Source: Paenibacillus tyrphae (GTDB lineage Bacteria > Bacillota > Bacilli > Paenibacillales > NBRC-103111). Taken from it: a stretch of 64,000 nucleotides of DNA. Location: contig NZ_BSDJ01000004.1 of assembly GCF_027925525.1 (NCBI RefSeq), positions 1 through 64,000 of the forward strand. Direction: 5' to 3'. How positions within the stretch are numbered: the first letter of the stretch is position 1; each line of letters starts with the position of its first letter. Below the pieces are notes generated by a model, which saw only the letters and a program-made list of their open reading frames with translations, was not told the DNA's origin and made no database searches. Position numbers and translations under genes: made by a program. Below are positions 1 to 8,457 of the stretch, piece after piece.

Positions 1-33
1 AGAGTGCCCAGACGCCGCTGTTTTGTTTACACT

Positions 34-1506
34 TTAGTTTTTAGCCGGTTCGGCAGGCTTCTGATCTTTGCCTTCCTTCGCATTTTTGGCATCCTGCTCC
101 TGCTTGGCTTTAATATAAAATTCCTGGCCTTTTTCCTGCATCGTCTTGAGCGCGTCGTCCACCGATTTCTTGCCTTCGATGACGGACTGGATTTCGGTTC
201 CGGCCAGCTCGTTAAACGGTTGATAAAATCCCGACGGGATTTTGCTGTAGTTTTTGTAAAGGCTGTTCTCGCTCATTTTCAGCATATAGAACGGCTCCAT
301 ACTGCGGCCCTCGCGTTCTTTGGCATAAGCCGTTCGGGAAAGCATCGCCCCGTCTTCGGACTTGGTTAACAATTTGGCCATTTCCTCGCTGTTGATATAC
401 TTGACGAGCTCCCAAGCCGCTCTCGGATTGGACGAGTTGGCATTGACTGCGAACAGCCCGGAAAGGGAGACGGAGTTCGAAACTTCCGGATTTTTCGGAT
501 CGACCGGTACGGTGACGACATCCCAGTTGACAGGCGTTACATCTTTCAGCGTTTCCTTGGTGCGTTGAAGGCTGCTGATCATATAAGACCCTCCAACCGT
601 CATGGCGAGTCTTCCGTTGGCGAACAAATCTTTCTTCATATGGTCTTCCATCGACATCGGCTTATTCGGATCGAATTTTTCGTCGTTGCCGGCAAACACC
701 GCCCCCGATTTTAAAGCTTCGACTGTCGCTAGAAGCGCCTCTTTCCAGCCATCCGATTGGATCGTGACCGCTCCTTTGTCCGGATCAACGAAGGATAATC
801 CGCTGGTCCCTCCGATACTGTTCATCATTTGAAAAGCAATCTGTTTCTTGTCATCCATAAAAGCATACGATGCGTTCTCCGCAAAGCCATAGATCCGGTT
901 GTCGCCTTGCCCGTCCTTCGGGAACCGCTTGGCGAGGTCCAGCACTTCGTTCCAGGTCATCTTGTTTTTCGGCAGCGGGACGCCGTGCTTCTCGAATAAA
1001 TCCTTATTATAAAATAACGCCTGGCCGTAGAAGGAAGGGGTCAGCCCGTAAATATTGCCGTTGCCTTTCGCTTTGATCTGCTCCACGACGCTCGGCAAAA
1101 TATTTTCGATGTCGAACTTGTCCTGACGAATGACGTCGTCGAGCTGGTACAGCTTGCCGTCATTGGCCCACTTCTCGAACATATCCGGCGATTGGAACAT
1201 CAGCACGTCCGGCTTCTCTTCTTCGACAAGCTTCTTGAATTCCTCGTCCGGATCCTTGCCGTCGGAGTAGAACCCTTGCATGGAAACAACTTGCACGTCA
1301 ATATTCGGAAACTTTGCCGAGAACAAGTTGCCGTACTGCTGGAAGAAGTAGCTTTTGTCCCAGTATACGACCTTGATGCTCGCTTTCTCGTCTTTGCCGA
1401 GCTCCTTAAGCGTCTTGGACGGTTTGTCTCCTCCCCCGGAATTACATCCCGCAATCAACACGGCTACAGCCAGTCCGGCCGTGAGCCCAATACGACTTCG
1501 TTTCAT
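34..1506 (-). CDS. ABC transporter extracellular solute-binding lipoprotein (family 1)
   Basis: This is a 490-residue precursor with a lipoprotein signal: basic start, hydrophobic stretch and the lipobox LIAGC with Cys21. The mature part has the spacing and signature stretches of family 1 sugar-binding proteins (KVVYWDKSYFFQQYGNLF near the start, LFYNKDLFEKHGVPLP, GRLAMTVGGSYM). It should sit on the outer membrane face and pass a carbohydrate to an ABC permease. Any partner permease genes would lie beyond the left edge, because the gene reads leftward off the window. The C-terminal tail is unusually rich in Lys, Glu, Ala and Pro. The start is the ATG at 1506, preceded by AAAGGTGGAG. The substrate cannot be told from sequence. 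Confidence 0.9.
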   Translation of the reverse strand: MKRSRIGLTAGLAVAVLIAGCNSGGGDKPSKTLKELGKDEKASIKVVYWDKSYFFQQYGNLFSAKFPNIDVQVVSMQGFYSDGKDPDEEFKKLVEEEKPDVLMFQSPDMFEKWANDGKLYQLDDVIRQDKFDIENILPSVVEQIKAKGNGNIYGLTPSFYGQALFYNKDLFEKHGVPLPKNKMTWNEVLDLAKRFPKDGQGDNRIYGFAENASYAFMDDKKQIAFQMMNSIGGTSGLSFVDPDKGAVTIQSDGWKEALLATVEALKSGAVFAGNDEKFDPNKPMSMEDHMKKDLFANGRLAMTVGGSYMISSLQRTKETLKDVTPVNWDVVTVPVDPKNPEVSNSVSLSGLFAVNANSSNPRAAWELVKYINSEEMAKLLTKSEDGAMLSRTAYAKEREGRSMEPFYMLKMSENSLYKNYSKIPSGFYQPFNELAGTEIQSVIEGKKSVDDALKTMQEKGQEFYIKAKQEQDAKNAKEGKDQKPAEPAKN

Positions 1507-1770
1507 TGCTTTTCTCCACCTTTTCCGAAAGACAGCATATTACCTTGCCGCGCCGTCTTTTCCAATTATTTCTTTATCCCACACTAATAGACGGATGAAA
1601 GGCAGAAAAGCATTCACTTTTCTTTCTAAAATTTTCTTTATAATTTCTTTACAATTTATGTTCAGGGTCGATTCGCAGCGCTTGGAGCTCGAAAAATTTA
1701 GCTAAAATAGGCAATCTTACTGCCCGCCAGCATGCAACATTTGGCAGAACGAAACGTCAATACCATTTAG

Positions 1771-3324
1771 ATGCGAACTCCAAAGGGGGTTATTTTACTG
1801 AAAACGTATTTCCTAACCTTGTCGTCCGCCGTGGTATTTGCCGTCACTCTCTCGTTAGCCGGGTGCTCGGAAAAAAGCCCCGTTGAGCAGCCAGCCGCCA
1901 TACAAGGAGGTCCGACAACCTCGACGGAAACGCCTTCCACTGCACTGAACGGTCAGGCGTCCTTAGGTGAACAAGCGATGAAGGAAGACGTGCGGATCCG
2001 GATGAAGGATGAGCCTCGGCTGCAAGCTCCCGTCGCGACGAATGTTGCTCCGACGAAGCAGCAGTTTACGTTGGAATTCCGCGAAGCGATGGACCGGGCT
2101 TCGGTAGAAGCCGCCTTGCTGGAACAAGCCAAGCGGTATACGGAGAAGGAAGGAGCCTTCGGGGATGGGATCGTGCCTTCCTTCGATTACCGGTGGGTCA
2201 ACGATCGGGAGCTGGATTTGACGGTGGGGGAAATTTCACTGCCTGATCCAACGTTTCATTCTTATCAGCTAAGCGTCTCGGGAGCGAAAACGAAGAGCGG
2301 GAGGACGCTTGGCGAAACTCCATCGTTCAAAGGCGTGATAGAGCAGCCGAACCAATTGTGGAAAATGTCCGTAGACGGCAAAAGCTCGGAGCCGCTCACT
2401 TCGTTCGATCCGCCTTACGGAATCGAAATGCTGGACGAATCGGGAAAGTTTTTGCTGCTCAGCCGCACGACCAACTACTGTTCTTGCGACGCTCCTTTTG
2501 AAGGCATTTACACTGTGTACGACGTGCAGGAGAAAAAATTTATCCCGTACCCCAACAAATTGATGACCCGTTATATGGGTGGCGGGAACTTCATTGCCGA
2601 CCGCCGAGGCTTCTTTTACGAGCAGCCGGAGCAGGGGACGGAAATTCCGGCGAGCGATACGGCCGCTGCGGTCCGATTGAACGATTACGTGCATGGAGCG
2701 GGCTTCAGCCAAGACCGGACCCGGCTGATTATGGCCGTTGGGACAAGAGAGCAGGAACGGGATCTCGACCTGCTTGTTTTCGATCTGAAGTCTGGCAAGG
2801 AACAGCGATTGTCCAAGGTCTTGGTCGGAAGAGTGCCTTTCAGTCAGTCCAGCGATGCGAGGCTTCCGGTTACCTTCACAGACGATGGGGAGCGCGTATA
2901 CGTCATGATGGATACGGACACTGGCCACGAAAAGCGGTACGTGTACACCTGGAAGACCGGGAAGCTCGAGCCTTTAAAACTGCCGCTGCCCGACGATTCT
3001 TGGGGAGGATTTACCCGGACGACGGACGGAGTGTATCAATTTTATTACAACGCCGGAATTTATAAAGGTGCCGTCAAAATATCGGAGGATACCCGGGGAG
3101 ACGGAAAGTGGATTAGCGGAACTCATCTGCTCCTCAGAACGGAAGAGAACCCGGATGCACCCAAGGATTCGGCTTATAATCGAGATATCGTCGTGTTCGA
3201 CGCGGACAAACGTGCGGAGCGCAAGATTGCCTCGGGCGTGTGGAACGGTACCTCGGTGATTGGAAGCAGTCCTGACGGAAAGTGGATTTATCTCATTTCT
3301 GGCAAGCATTTAACGAAACCGTAA
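1771..3324 (+). CDS. Lipoprotein with SbsA-like Ig domain and beta-propeller
   Basis: This is a secreted lipoprotein of about 510 residues: hydrophobic signal ending LSLAGC, then a low-complexity linker. A segment near residues 90-130 (TKQQFTLEFREAMDRASVEAAL) resembles the Ig-like SbsA/Big_5 module, and the remainder has repeated strand patterns like a WD40/TolB-type propeller. The function is unknown. The bounds start at the first ATG, which has no Shine-Dalgarno sequence. A good one (AAAGGGGG, 1782-1789) lies inside the frame, eight bases before a CTG at 1798, so translation may begin at that CTG and give KTYFLTLSS as the signal start (508 aa). A long hairpin follows the stop. It appears monocistronic. 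Confidence 0.8.
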   Translation: MRTPKGVILLKTYFLTLSSAVVFAVTLSLAGCSEKSPVEQPAAIQGGPTTSTETPSTALNGQASLGEQAMKEDVRIRMKDEPRLQAPVATNVAPTKQQFTLEFREAMDRASVEAALLEQAKRYTEKEGAFGDGIVPSFDYRWVNDRELDLTVGEISLPDPTFHSYQLSVSGAKTKSGRTLGETPSFKGVIEQPNQLWKMSVDGKSSEPLTSFDPPYGIEMLDESGKFLLLSRTTNYCSCDAPFEGIYTVYDVQEKKFIPYPNKLMTRYMGGGNFIADRRGFFYEQPEQGTEIPASDTAAAVRLNDYVHGAGFSQDRTRLIMAVGTREQERDLDLLVFDLKSGKEQRLSKVLVGRVPFSQSSDARLPVTFTDDGERVYVMMDTDTGHEKRYVYTWKTGKLEPLKLPLPDDSWGGFTRTTDGVYQFYYNAGIYKGAVKISEDTRGDGKWISGTHLLLRTEENPDAPKDSAYNRDIVVFDADKRAERKIASGVWNGTSVIGSSPDGKWIYLISGKHLTKP

Positions 3325-3331
3325 ACGATCA

Positions 3332-3390
3332 AGAGCGCTGAAGCGATGGCACCGTGTTGTGTGCGGCAATCCATCCGGCTTCGGCGCTCT
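3332..3390 (+). terminator. Long hairpin after the propeller lipoprotein gene
   Basis: AGAGCGCTGAAGC (3332-3344) pairs with GCTTCGGCGCTCT (3378-3390) with one mismatch, and GATGG/CCATC extends the stem inward. The tail GCATTTCTTC is only weakly T-rich, so termination is likely but not certain. Confidence 0.5.
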
Positions 3391-3530
3391 GCATTTCTTC
3401 GTCGCCTGTAGACGTGATTCACGAAAAACTCCCATCCAATCTATGAATTGTACAAGCAGAGTCCGACAGGTTTTGGTAATCTGGATGTTGTAAGTGTTGT
3501 AAAAATAAACCTTTTCAGGAGGTGCGACGT

Positions 3531-4553
3531 ATGAAAAAAAGTTGGCGTTTCCGCTTGTCCTTTCTATCGTCCGTAATGCTGCTTGGCTCGGCGTTCCTCT
3601 CGGTTTCCGCTTCGTCGAAGGCGGCTTCCGTCACCTGCAGCACGGCTTCGTGCTTAACTAACGCACTGGCCCAGGCGGCGCCGGGAGACGTAATTACTTT
3701 AGCGGCGGGCGTGACGTTCAACGGCAAATTCGTAGCGGCGGCTAACGGAACTCCAACCGGCAAGATTACGCTGCAAAGCGCCAGTTCCTCGAACAAAGCC
3801 GAGCTGAACGGCGGCGGTACGGGGAGCGGCTATACGCTGCACGTGACAGGCGATCATTGGGTGATCAAGGATCTGAAAATTACGAACGCCAAAAAAGGGA
3901 TTATGCTCGATCACGCGAACTATACGCTGATTGACGGGGCTGAGGTGTACCAGATCGGGGAAGAGGGCGTTCATTACCGGGACGGCAGCTCCTACAATAC
4001 GATTCGGAATTCGTATTTTCACGACATCGGCACGGTAAACCCAGCGTTCGGAGAAGCGATTTATGTCGGATCCGACAAAGGAAAGTGGGGCACCTTTAAC
4101 GCAGCGACCAACCATAACACGATTGCGAACAACACGATAGGACCGAATGTCGCCGCCGAGCATATCGACATTAAGGAAGGCTCAACGGGGACGCTTGTCG
4201 AGAACAACACGTTCGACGGTACCGGCATGAGCGGAGCCAACGCTGCGGACAGCTTCATCGATGTGAAAGGGAACAACGATGTGATCCGGGGCAACATCGG
4301 CTACCGCAACGGTAACAGTAACATTAAAGATGCGTTTCAGGTTCATCAGCGGGCGGCCGGTTGGGGACAAAACGCTATTTTCACGAACAATACGGTCTAT
4401 TTGGACAACACGACCGCTTATGTCGTTAACGCTGCCAGCGGAACGACCGCCAGCGCCTCCGGCAATACGCGCTATCCGGCCGGAAACATGTACACCGGCA
4501 GCGTCACGGGCGGGGCAAAGACGGGACATTCGTCTGCGTCGAGCATGCCTTAA
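3531..4553 (+). CDS. Secreted right-handed parallel beta-helix protein
   Basis: This 340-residue protein has a clear Sec signal peptide (MKKSWRFRLSF, hydrophobic core, cleavage near SVSASSKAA). The mature chain is rich in Asn/Asp/Gly turns with repeating motifs such as HWVIKDLKITNAKKGIML, NTIRNSYFHDIG and NTIANNTIGPNV, the hallmark of a right-handed parallel beta-helix as in pectate lyases and chondroitinase-B-like enzymes. It probably acts on or binds an extracellular polysaccharide, but no catalytic set can be assigned. The start ATG at 3531 lies eight bases after AGGAGG (3517-3522); an in-frame GTG at 3522 overlaps that site and is rejected. An N-terminal Cys pair (TCSTASC) may form a disulfide. 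Confidence 0.85.
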   Translation: MKKSWRFRLSFLSSVMLLGSAFLSVSASSKAASVTCSTASCLTNALAQAAPGDVITLAAGVTFNGKFVAAANGTPTGKITLQSASSSNKAELNGGGTGSGYTLHVTGDHWVIKDLKITNAKKGIMLDHANYTLIDGAEVYQIGEEGVHYRDGSSYNTIRNSYFHDIGTVNPAFGEAIYVGSDKGKWGTFNAATNHNTIANNTIGPNVAAEHIDIKEGSTGTLVENNTFDGTGMSGANAADSFIDVKGNNDVIRGNIGYRNGNSNIKDAFQVHQRAAGWGQNAIFTNNTVYLDNTTAYVVNAASGTTASASGNTRYPAGNMYTGSVTGGAKTGHSSASSMP

Positions 4554-4605
4554 GCGTCATGCCATTGACTCGCTGAAGTCAGCCGAAAGCATAAAATTAT
4601 TACTT

Positions 4606-4650
4606 ATAAAAAAACGAAAAGAACCGTCTGCGCTTTGGCGCGGACGGTTC
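4606..4650 (-). terminator. Rho-independent terminator, T-tract on the minus strand
   Basis: The hairpin GAACCGTCTGCGC / GCGCGGACGGTTC (4621-4650) is followed on the minus strand by a long T-rich run (complement of 4606-4620). It would stop transcripts coming leftward from the ABC exporter gene, which ends 258 bases away beyond the palindromic element. Confidence 0.65.
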
Positions 4651-4680
4651 TAAATCTGTTGAGTGAGTGATCATTATATA

Positions 4681-4837
4681 AATAGAGAAGCATACGGAGG
4701 TGGGGTATCTACTGGAGGAGCGACAGCGTTCGCCTTTGTCTGCGGGAAATATCCGCTGCTAAGCGGCTTCCAATAAAGATTTCCTGCAGACAAGAGCGAC
4801 CGGAAGTAGATACCCCACCCCCACGTACACCTCTATT
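4681..4837. repeat. 157-bp nested palindromic element
   Basis: The outer arms AATAGAG (4681-4687) and CTCTATT (4831-4837) pair. Next come 15-base perfect arms (GGTGGGGTATCTACT, 4699-4713, with 4805-4819), then TTGTCTGC (4736-4743) with GCAGACAA (4786-4793), GGAAAT with ATTTCC, and a core hairpin CCGCT-GCTA-AGCGG (4753-4766). No open reading frame of note lies inside. It looks like a MITE or REP-type repeat or a structured RNA. Most of the 354-base gap between the two convergent genes is this element plus its flanking terminators. Confidence 0.7.
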
Positions 4838-4867
4838 CTCACAATTGACCACTTTCTCACCAGGCAC

Positions 4868-4897
4868 AACCGTCCGCTTTACGTGGACGGTTCTTTT
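4868..4897 (+). terminator. Rho-independent terminator, T-tract on the plus strand
   Basis: AACCGTCCGC (4868-4877) pairs with GTGGACGGTT (4883-4892) with one G-U pair, followed by CTTTTCC. Its orientation serves transcripts from the beta-helix gene, although it lies 315 bases after that stop and next to the end of the convergent ABC gene. Confidence 0.6.
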
Positions 4898-4907
4898 CCG
4901 CTTCCTC

Positions 4908-6623
4908 CTACGATCCGAACTGTGCCTGGTGCAGCCGGCTATACACGCCTCCCGAAGCCACCAGCTCGTCATGGCGCCCCTGCTCGGAAACCCCTTCCTC
5001 GGTAACGACGACAATCCGGTCGGCGCTGCGGATCGTGGCGAGCCGGTGGGCGATGACGAGCGTCGTACGACCGGCGGACAGCTCGGCGAGCGACTGCTGG
5101 ATGGCCGATTCCGTCTCGGTGTCTAACGCCGAGGTCGCTTCGTCGAGAATAAGGATCGGCGGATTTTTGAGGAACATCCGCGCAATGGCGAGCCGCTGCT
5201 TTTGACCGCCGGACAGCTTCACGCCGCGTTCGCCGACGGGCGTCTGCAGGCCGAGCGGCAGCGAGCGGATGAACTCTTCCAGCTTCGCCCGGCGGGCGGC
5301 GTCCAAGATTTCGGCGTCCGTCGCGTGCAGCTTGCCGTAAGCGATATTGTCGCGCAGCGTGCCGGAGAACAGAAACACGTCCTGCTGCACGATGCCGATA
5401 TGCTGCCGGAGCGACGAAAGCTTCATTTTCCGGATGTCGAGGCCGTCGATGGCAATGCTGCCGGATTCGATTTCGTAGAAGCGGGGCAGCAGGCTGCACA
5501 GCGTTGTTTTGCCCGCGCCGGACGGTCCGACGAAGGCGACGGTTTCCCCGGCCCGAATCGAGAGATCGATATTTTTCAGCACCTTGGCATGATCCTCGTA
5601 CCCGAATGTCACCTTCTCGAAGCGGATATCTCCGCGTACCCGGTCAACCTTTACGGCGTCCGGGGCATCGGCAACGTCCGGCTCCGTATCCATAATTTCG
5701 ATAAACCGCTTGAATCCGGCCATTCCTTTCGGATAGCTTTCCAGGAACGCGTTGATCTTCTCGATCGGCTTGAAAAAAATATTGATCAGCAGCAAAAAGC
5801 CGACGAACTCCCCGTAAGACAGCTCCCCCTGAACGACGAACCACGCGCCGCAGATCAGCACGAACAGCGAAATCAGCCGCATCAGCAGGTACATGCCGGA
5901 GGAGCTGACCGCGATGATTTTATAGGAGCGGAGCTTCGCCTCCCGGAAATTGCTGTTGCTTGTCATGAATTTGCCCATCTCGTGCTCCTCGTTCGTGAAC
6001 GTCTGCACGACGCGGATGCCGGTAACGCTATCCTCCACTTGCGCGTTCACGTCGGCGATGTCCGAGAACATCCGCTTGGCGGCTTTGACCAGCTTCATAT
6101 TGCAAACGACCACGAGCCAAATGAGCAGGGGCACGATCAGGAAGGTGAGACAGGCCAGCTTCCAGTTGATGAACAGCATCATCGTGAAGGCGCCGCAAAG
6201 CGTCATGATCGCAATAAACACGTCCTCCGGGCCGTGGTGGGCCATTTCGCCGATTTCGAACAAATCGTTCGTCATGCGCGACATCAGATGGCCCGTTTTG
6301 TTGTTGTCGAAGAAGCGGAACGACAGCTTCTGGATATGGCCGAACAGCTGCCGGCGCATGTCGAATTCGATGTTGATGCCGAGCCTGTGGCCCCAATACG
6401 TAACGATATACTGCAGCCCAGTACTGGCAAAATACAGCACAAGGAGGCCGACGCACGCTGCGACGATCAGCCCCCAATCCTTGCCGGGCAGCAGCTTGTC
6501 GACGATCAGCTTGACCGCCAGCGGAAAGCAGAGCTCCAGCAGCGCCGCCAGCACGGCGCAGGAGAAGTCGAGCACGAACAGCTTCTTATATGGCACATAA
6601 TAGCTGAAAAAACGGCGAACCAT
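4908..6623 (-). CDS. ABC exporter, fused permease and ATPase
   Basis: This 571-residue half-transporter has six predicted membrane segments in roughly residues 15-300 (type 1 exporter fold), then an ATPase with Walker A GPSGAGKTT, signature LSGGQKQR, Walker B ILILDEATSALD and the H-loop IAHRLATI. It should work as a homodimer exporting a lipid, peptide or drug; the substrate is unknown. The start at 6623 follows GGGAGTGTGAGG and yields the usual N-terminus MVRRFFSYYVPYKK; longer in-frame starts at 6677 and 6752 lack a ribosome binding site, and the promoter overlaps them. It is divergent from the IclR gene. Confidence 0.92.
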   Translation of the reverse strand: MVRRFFSYYVPYKKLFVLDFSCAVLAALLELCFPLAVKLIVDKLLPGKDWGLIVAACVGLLVLYFASTGLQYIVTYWGHRLGINIEFDMRRQLFGHIQKLSFRFFDNNKTGHLMSRMTNDLFEIGEMAHHGPEDVFIAIMTLCGAFTMMLFINWKLACLTFLIVPLLIWLVVVCNMKLVKAAKRMFSDIADVNAQVEDSVTGIRVVQTFTNEEHEMGKFMTSNSNFREAKLRSYKIIAVSSSGMYLLMRLISLFVLICGAWFVVQGELSYGEFVGFLLLINIFFKPIEKINAFLESYPKGMAGFKRFIEIMDTEPDVADAPDAVKVDRVRGDIRFEKVTFGYEDHAKVLKNIDLSIRAGETVAFVGPSGAGKTTLCSLLPRFYEIESGSIAIDGLDIRKMKLSSLRQHIGIVQQDVFLFSGTLRDNIAYGKLHATDAEILDAARRAKLEEFIRSLPLGLQTPVGERGVKLSGGQKQRLAIARMFLKNPPILILDEATSALDTETESAIQQSLAELSAGRTTLVIAHRLATIRSADRIVVVTEEGVSEQGRHDELVASGGVYSRLHQAQFGS

Positions 6624-6675
6624 GTCCTCACACTCCCATAATCTCTCAACGACGACGATTTTATTTTCACGTGAC

Positions 6676-6704
6676 ATTATATAGTCGGATCGGTACGGGC
6701 ACAA
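6676..6704 (-). promoter_or_regulatory. Sigma-A promoter of the ABC exporter gene
   Basis: Read on the minus strand: TTGTGC (6704-6699), a 17-base spacer, then TATAAT (6681-6676), giving a leader of about 45 bases before the ATG at 6623. Confidence 0.65.
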
Positions 6705-6715
6705 GAGAAAAAACA

Positions 6716-6730
6716 TTATAAACGCTTTCG
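6716..6730. promoter_or_regulatory. Possible cre (CcpA) site between divergent promoters
   Basis: TTATAAACGCTTTCG matches the cre consensus WTGNAANCGNWNNCW at all but two fixed positions. It lies between the exporter and IclR-operon promoters, where carbon catabolite control of a sugar-acid operon would make sense. Confidence 0.3.
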
Positions 6731-6759
6731 TCCCCTCCGCTCGAAGGGCCAAATTCCGA

Positions 6760-6789
6760 TTGACACCTTCGAAAGCGCGGTGGTACTAT
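6760..6789 (+). promoter_or_regulatory. Sigma-A promoter of the IclR/sugar-acid operon
   Basis: A perfect TTGACA (6760-6765), an 18-base spacer and TACTAT (6784-6789). The expected start of transcription is near 6796, about 57 bases before the IclR gene start. Confidence 0.7.
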
Positions 6790-6801
6790 GAAAGTGTCAA
6801 T

Positions 6802-6825
6802 TATATAAAACCTTGGTTTATTATA
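6802..6825. promoter_or_regulatory. Candidate IclR operator
   Basis: TATATAAAACC (6802-6812) and GGTTTATTATA (6815-6825) form an imperfect inverted repeat with 9 of 11 matching positions, just after the predicted transcription start. The position suits autoregulation by the IclR protein encoded next. Confidence 0.45.
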
Positions 6826-6852
6826 CAAAACCAACTGCATTTTGGAGGAAGC

Positions 6853-7614
6853 ATGGACAAGAAATATTGGGTACCTGCCCTCGAAAAATCCAACCTTGTG
6901 CTCCAAGCGATCTCGGAGCAGCCCTCCAGCCTGAAGTTGATCGATCTGTCGAAGCGGCTCGGGATCAACAAAAGCTCGATGTTTTCCCTGCTGGCCACGA
7001 TGGAAGCGCTGGACTGGGTCGTACGGGAGGATGACGCGACGTATTCGCTAGGGTCCAAGCTGGGCTACATTGGAAACGCTTTTTTCAAGCAATTCAGCTT
7101 GATCGACCGGTTCCGCAAGGAAGCCTCCGTCACCAAGCACGTCATCAAAGAGACGATTCAGCTGGCGAAGCTGGAACGGAACGAGGTGCTTTATTTGGCG
7201 AAGGAAGAGATGCCTTCCCCGGTGCGCTTATCATCGGAGCCCGGGATCAAATATCCCGCTCACGCGACAGCGCTGGGCAAGGCGATGCTGGCATGGGTCG
7301 CCGAGCCCGAGCTCGGGACGCTGTACGCTTCGGAAACGCTCGATCCGTGCTTGACGCCGCACACGCTGCAGAAGCGCTCCGACCTGGTTCGCCAGCTTGA
7401 AGAGGTGCGGACGAATGGTTATGCGTTCGACTTGCAGGAAGCGGTCATGGGCTTCTGCTGTGTAGCCGCCCCGGTTCGTTCCGGCGACGGGAAAGTCGTC
7501 GCGGCGATCAGCTGCTCCATGTTCCAGCATGAATGGGAGGCGAAGCGCGAGCTGGCCCGCCAGGAAATTTGCGCGCTCGCCGAGAGGCTGTCGCAGTACC
7601 AAACCACCACTTAA
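6853..7614 (+). CDS. IclR-family transcriptional regulator
   Basis: This 253-residue protein has an N-terminal winged helix-turn-helix (about residues 8-70, with LSKRLGINKSSMFSLLATMEALDWV) and a C-terminal GAF-like IclR effector domain (residues 80-250, with LARNEVLYLAKEE-type start, HATALGKAMLAW and the closing segment SCSMFQHEWE). IclR proteins sense small organic acids and usually control an adjacent catabolic operon. Here the gene is followed immediately by sugar-acid genes, so it probably responds to an aldonate or keto-deoxy intermediate of that pathway. The start ATG at 6853 follows TTTGGAGGAAGC; the longer frame back to 6760 overlaps the promoter and is rejected. Confidence 0.92.
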   Translation: MDKKYWVPALEKSNLVLQAISEQPSSLKLIDLSKRLGINKSSMFSLLATMEALDWVVREDDATYSLGSKLGYIGNAFFKQFSLIDRFRKEASVTKHVIKETIQLAKLERNEVLYLAKEEMPSPVRLSSEPGIKYPAHATALGKAMLAWVAEPELGTLYASETLDPCLTPHTLQKRSDLVRQLEEVRTNGYAFDLQEAVMGFCCVAAPVRSGDGKVVAAISCSMFQHEWEAKRELARQEICALAERLSQYQTTT

Positions 7615-7632
7615 CCGAAGGATGTGAACCCT

Positions 7633-8406
7633 GTGAGATTGCAAAATAAGGTAACGATCATTACCGGGTCCGGCTCGGGCATCGGGAAAAGCACGGCGCA
7701 GCTGTTCGCCCGCGAAGGCGCGACGGTTATCGTCAACGATTTGGCGGAGGATAAAGGGCAGGAGACGGTCGAGGAAATACGCCAGGCCGGCGGGAACGCG
7801 CTGTTCGTGCAAGCCGACGTGACGAACCCCGAGTCCGTTCAAGCACTGGTGGATACCGTCATCGCCAAGTACGGCCGGATCGACGTGCTGTTCAACAATG
7901 CCGGCATCAGCGGCGTGGGGGCGATCCACGAAGTGGAGCCCGAGGCGTGGGACCGCGTCATGACGGTCAATATCCGCGGCACGTTCCTGCCATGCAAGTA
8001 CGTTCTGCCGCATATGATGCAGCGCAAGGAAGGCTCGATCATTAACATGTCCTCCTGCATCGCCGAAATCGGGCTGGCGCGCAGGGCATCGTATTCCGCA
8101 ACCAAAGGAGCCGTGCTGGCGCTGACCAAATCGATGCAGGTCGATTACGCTCCGTACAACATCCGCGTAAACGCGCTGCTGCCGGGCACGATCCTGACGC
8201 CGTTTGTGGAAAATTATTTGCGGAACTCCTACGACAATCCGGAGGAAGCTTATGAATCGCTGAAAAAACGTCAGCTGAGCGGCGACCTGGGACGCCCGGA
8301 CGACGTGGCGAAAGCGGCGCTGTTCCTTGCTTCGGACGAATCGAAATTTATGATGGGCTCCCCGCTATATATCGACGGGGGCGTCGTTTTCGGCAAGAAC
8401 GCGTAA
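7633..8406 (+). CDS. Short-chain dehydrogenase/reductase (sugar-acid operon)
   Basis: This 257-residue classical SDR shows the cofactor motif TGSGSGIG near the N-terminus, NNAGISG at about residue 86, the catalytic Ser in the SSC segment and the YSATK catalytic pair near residue 157. It should be a cytoplasmic NAD(P)-dependent alcohol dehydrogenase. In this operon it could be the sugar 1-dehydrogenase or the 2-keto-3-deoxy-sugar-acid 4-dehydrogenase of a non-phosphorylative pathway. The GTG at 7633 is chosen because GAAGGA ends about twelve bases before it, whereas the GTG at 7624 is too close to that site. It is 18 bases after the IclR gene. Confidence 0.9.
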   Translation: MRLQNKVTIITGSGSGIGKSTAQLFAREGATVIVNDLAEDKGQETVEEIRQAGGNALFVQADVTNPESVQALVDTVIAKYGRIDVLFNNAGISGVGAIHEVEPEAWDRVMTVNIRGTFLPCKYVLPHMMQRKEGSIINMSSCIAEIGLARRASYSATKGAVLALTKSMQVDYAPYNIRVNALLPGTILTPFVENYLRNSYDNPEEAYESLKKRQLSGDLGRPDDVAKAALFLASDESKFMMGSPLYIDGGVVFGKNA

Positions 8407-8457
8407 CGCATCGTTTTAAGACTAGGCCTACAATAAGCCAAGGAGGCATATTCGAAT

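Noticed and set aside
5202-6641. A 479-codon open frame on the plus strand opposite the ABC exporter
   Set aside because: The minus-strand gene has full exporter and ATPase motifs; the plus frame is low-information His/Asp/Gln-rich shadow.
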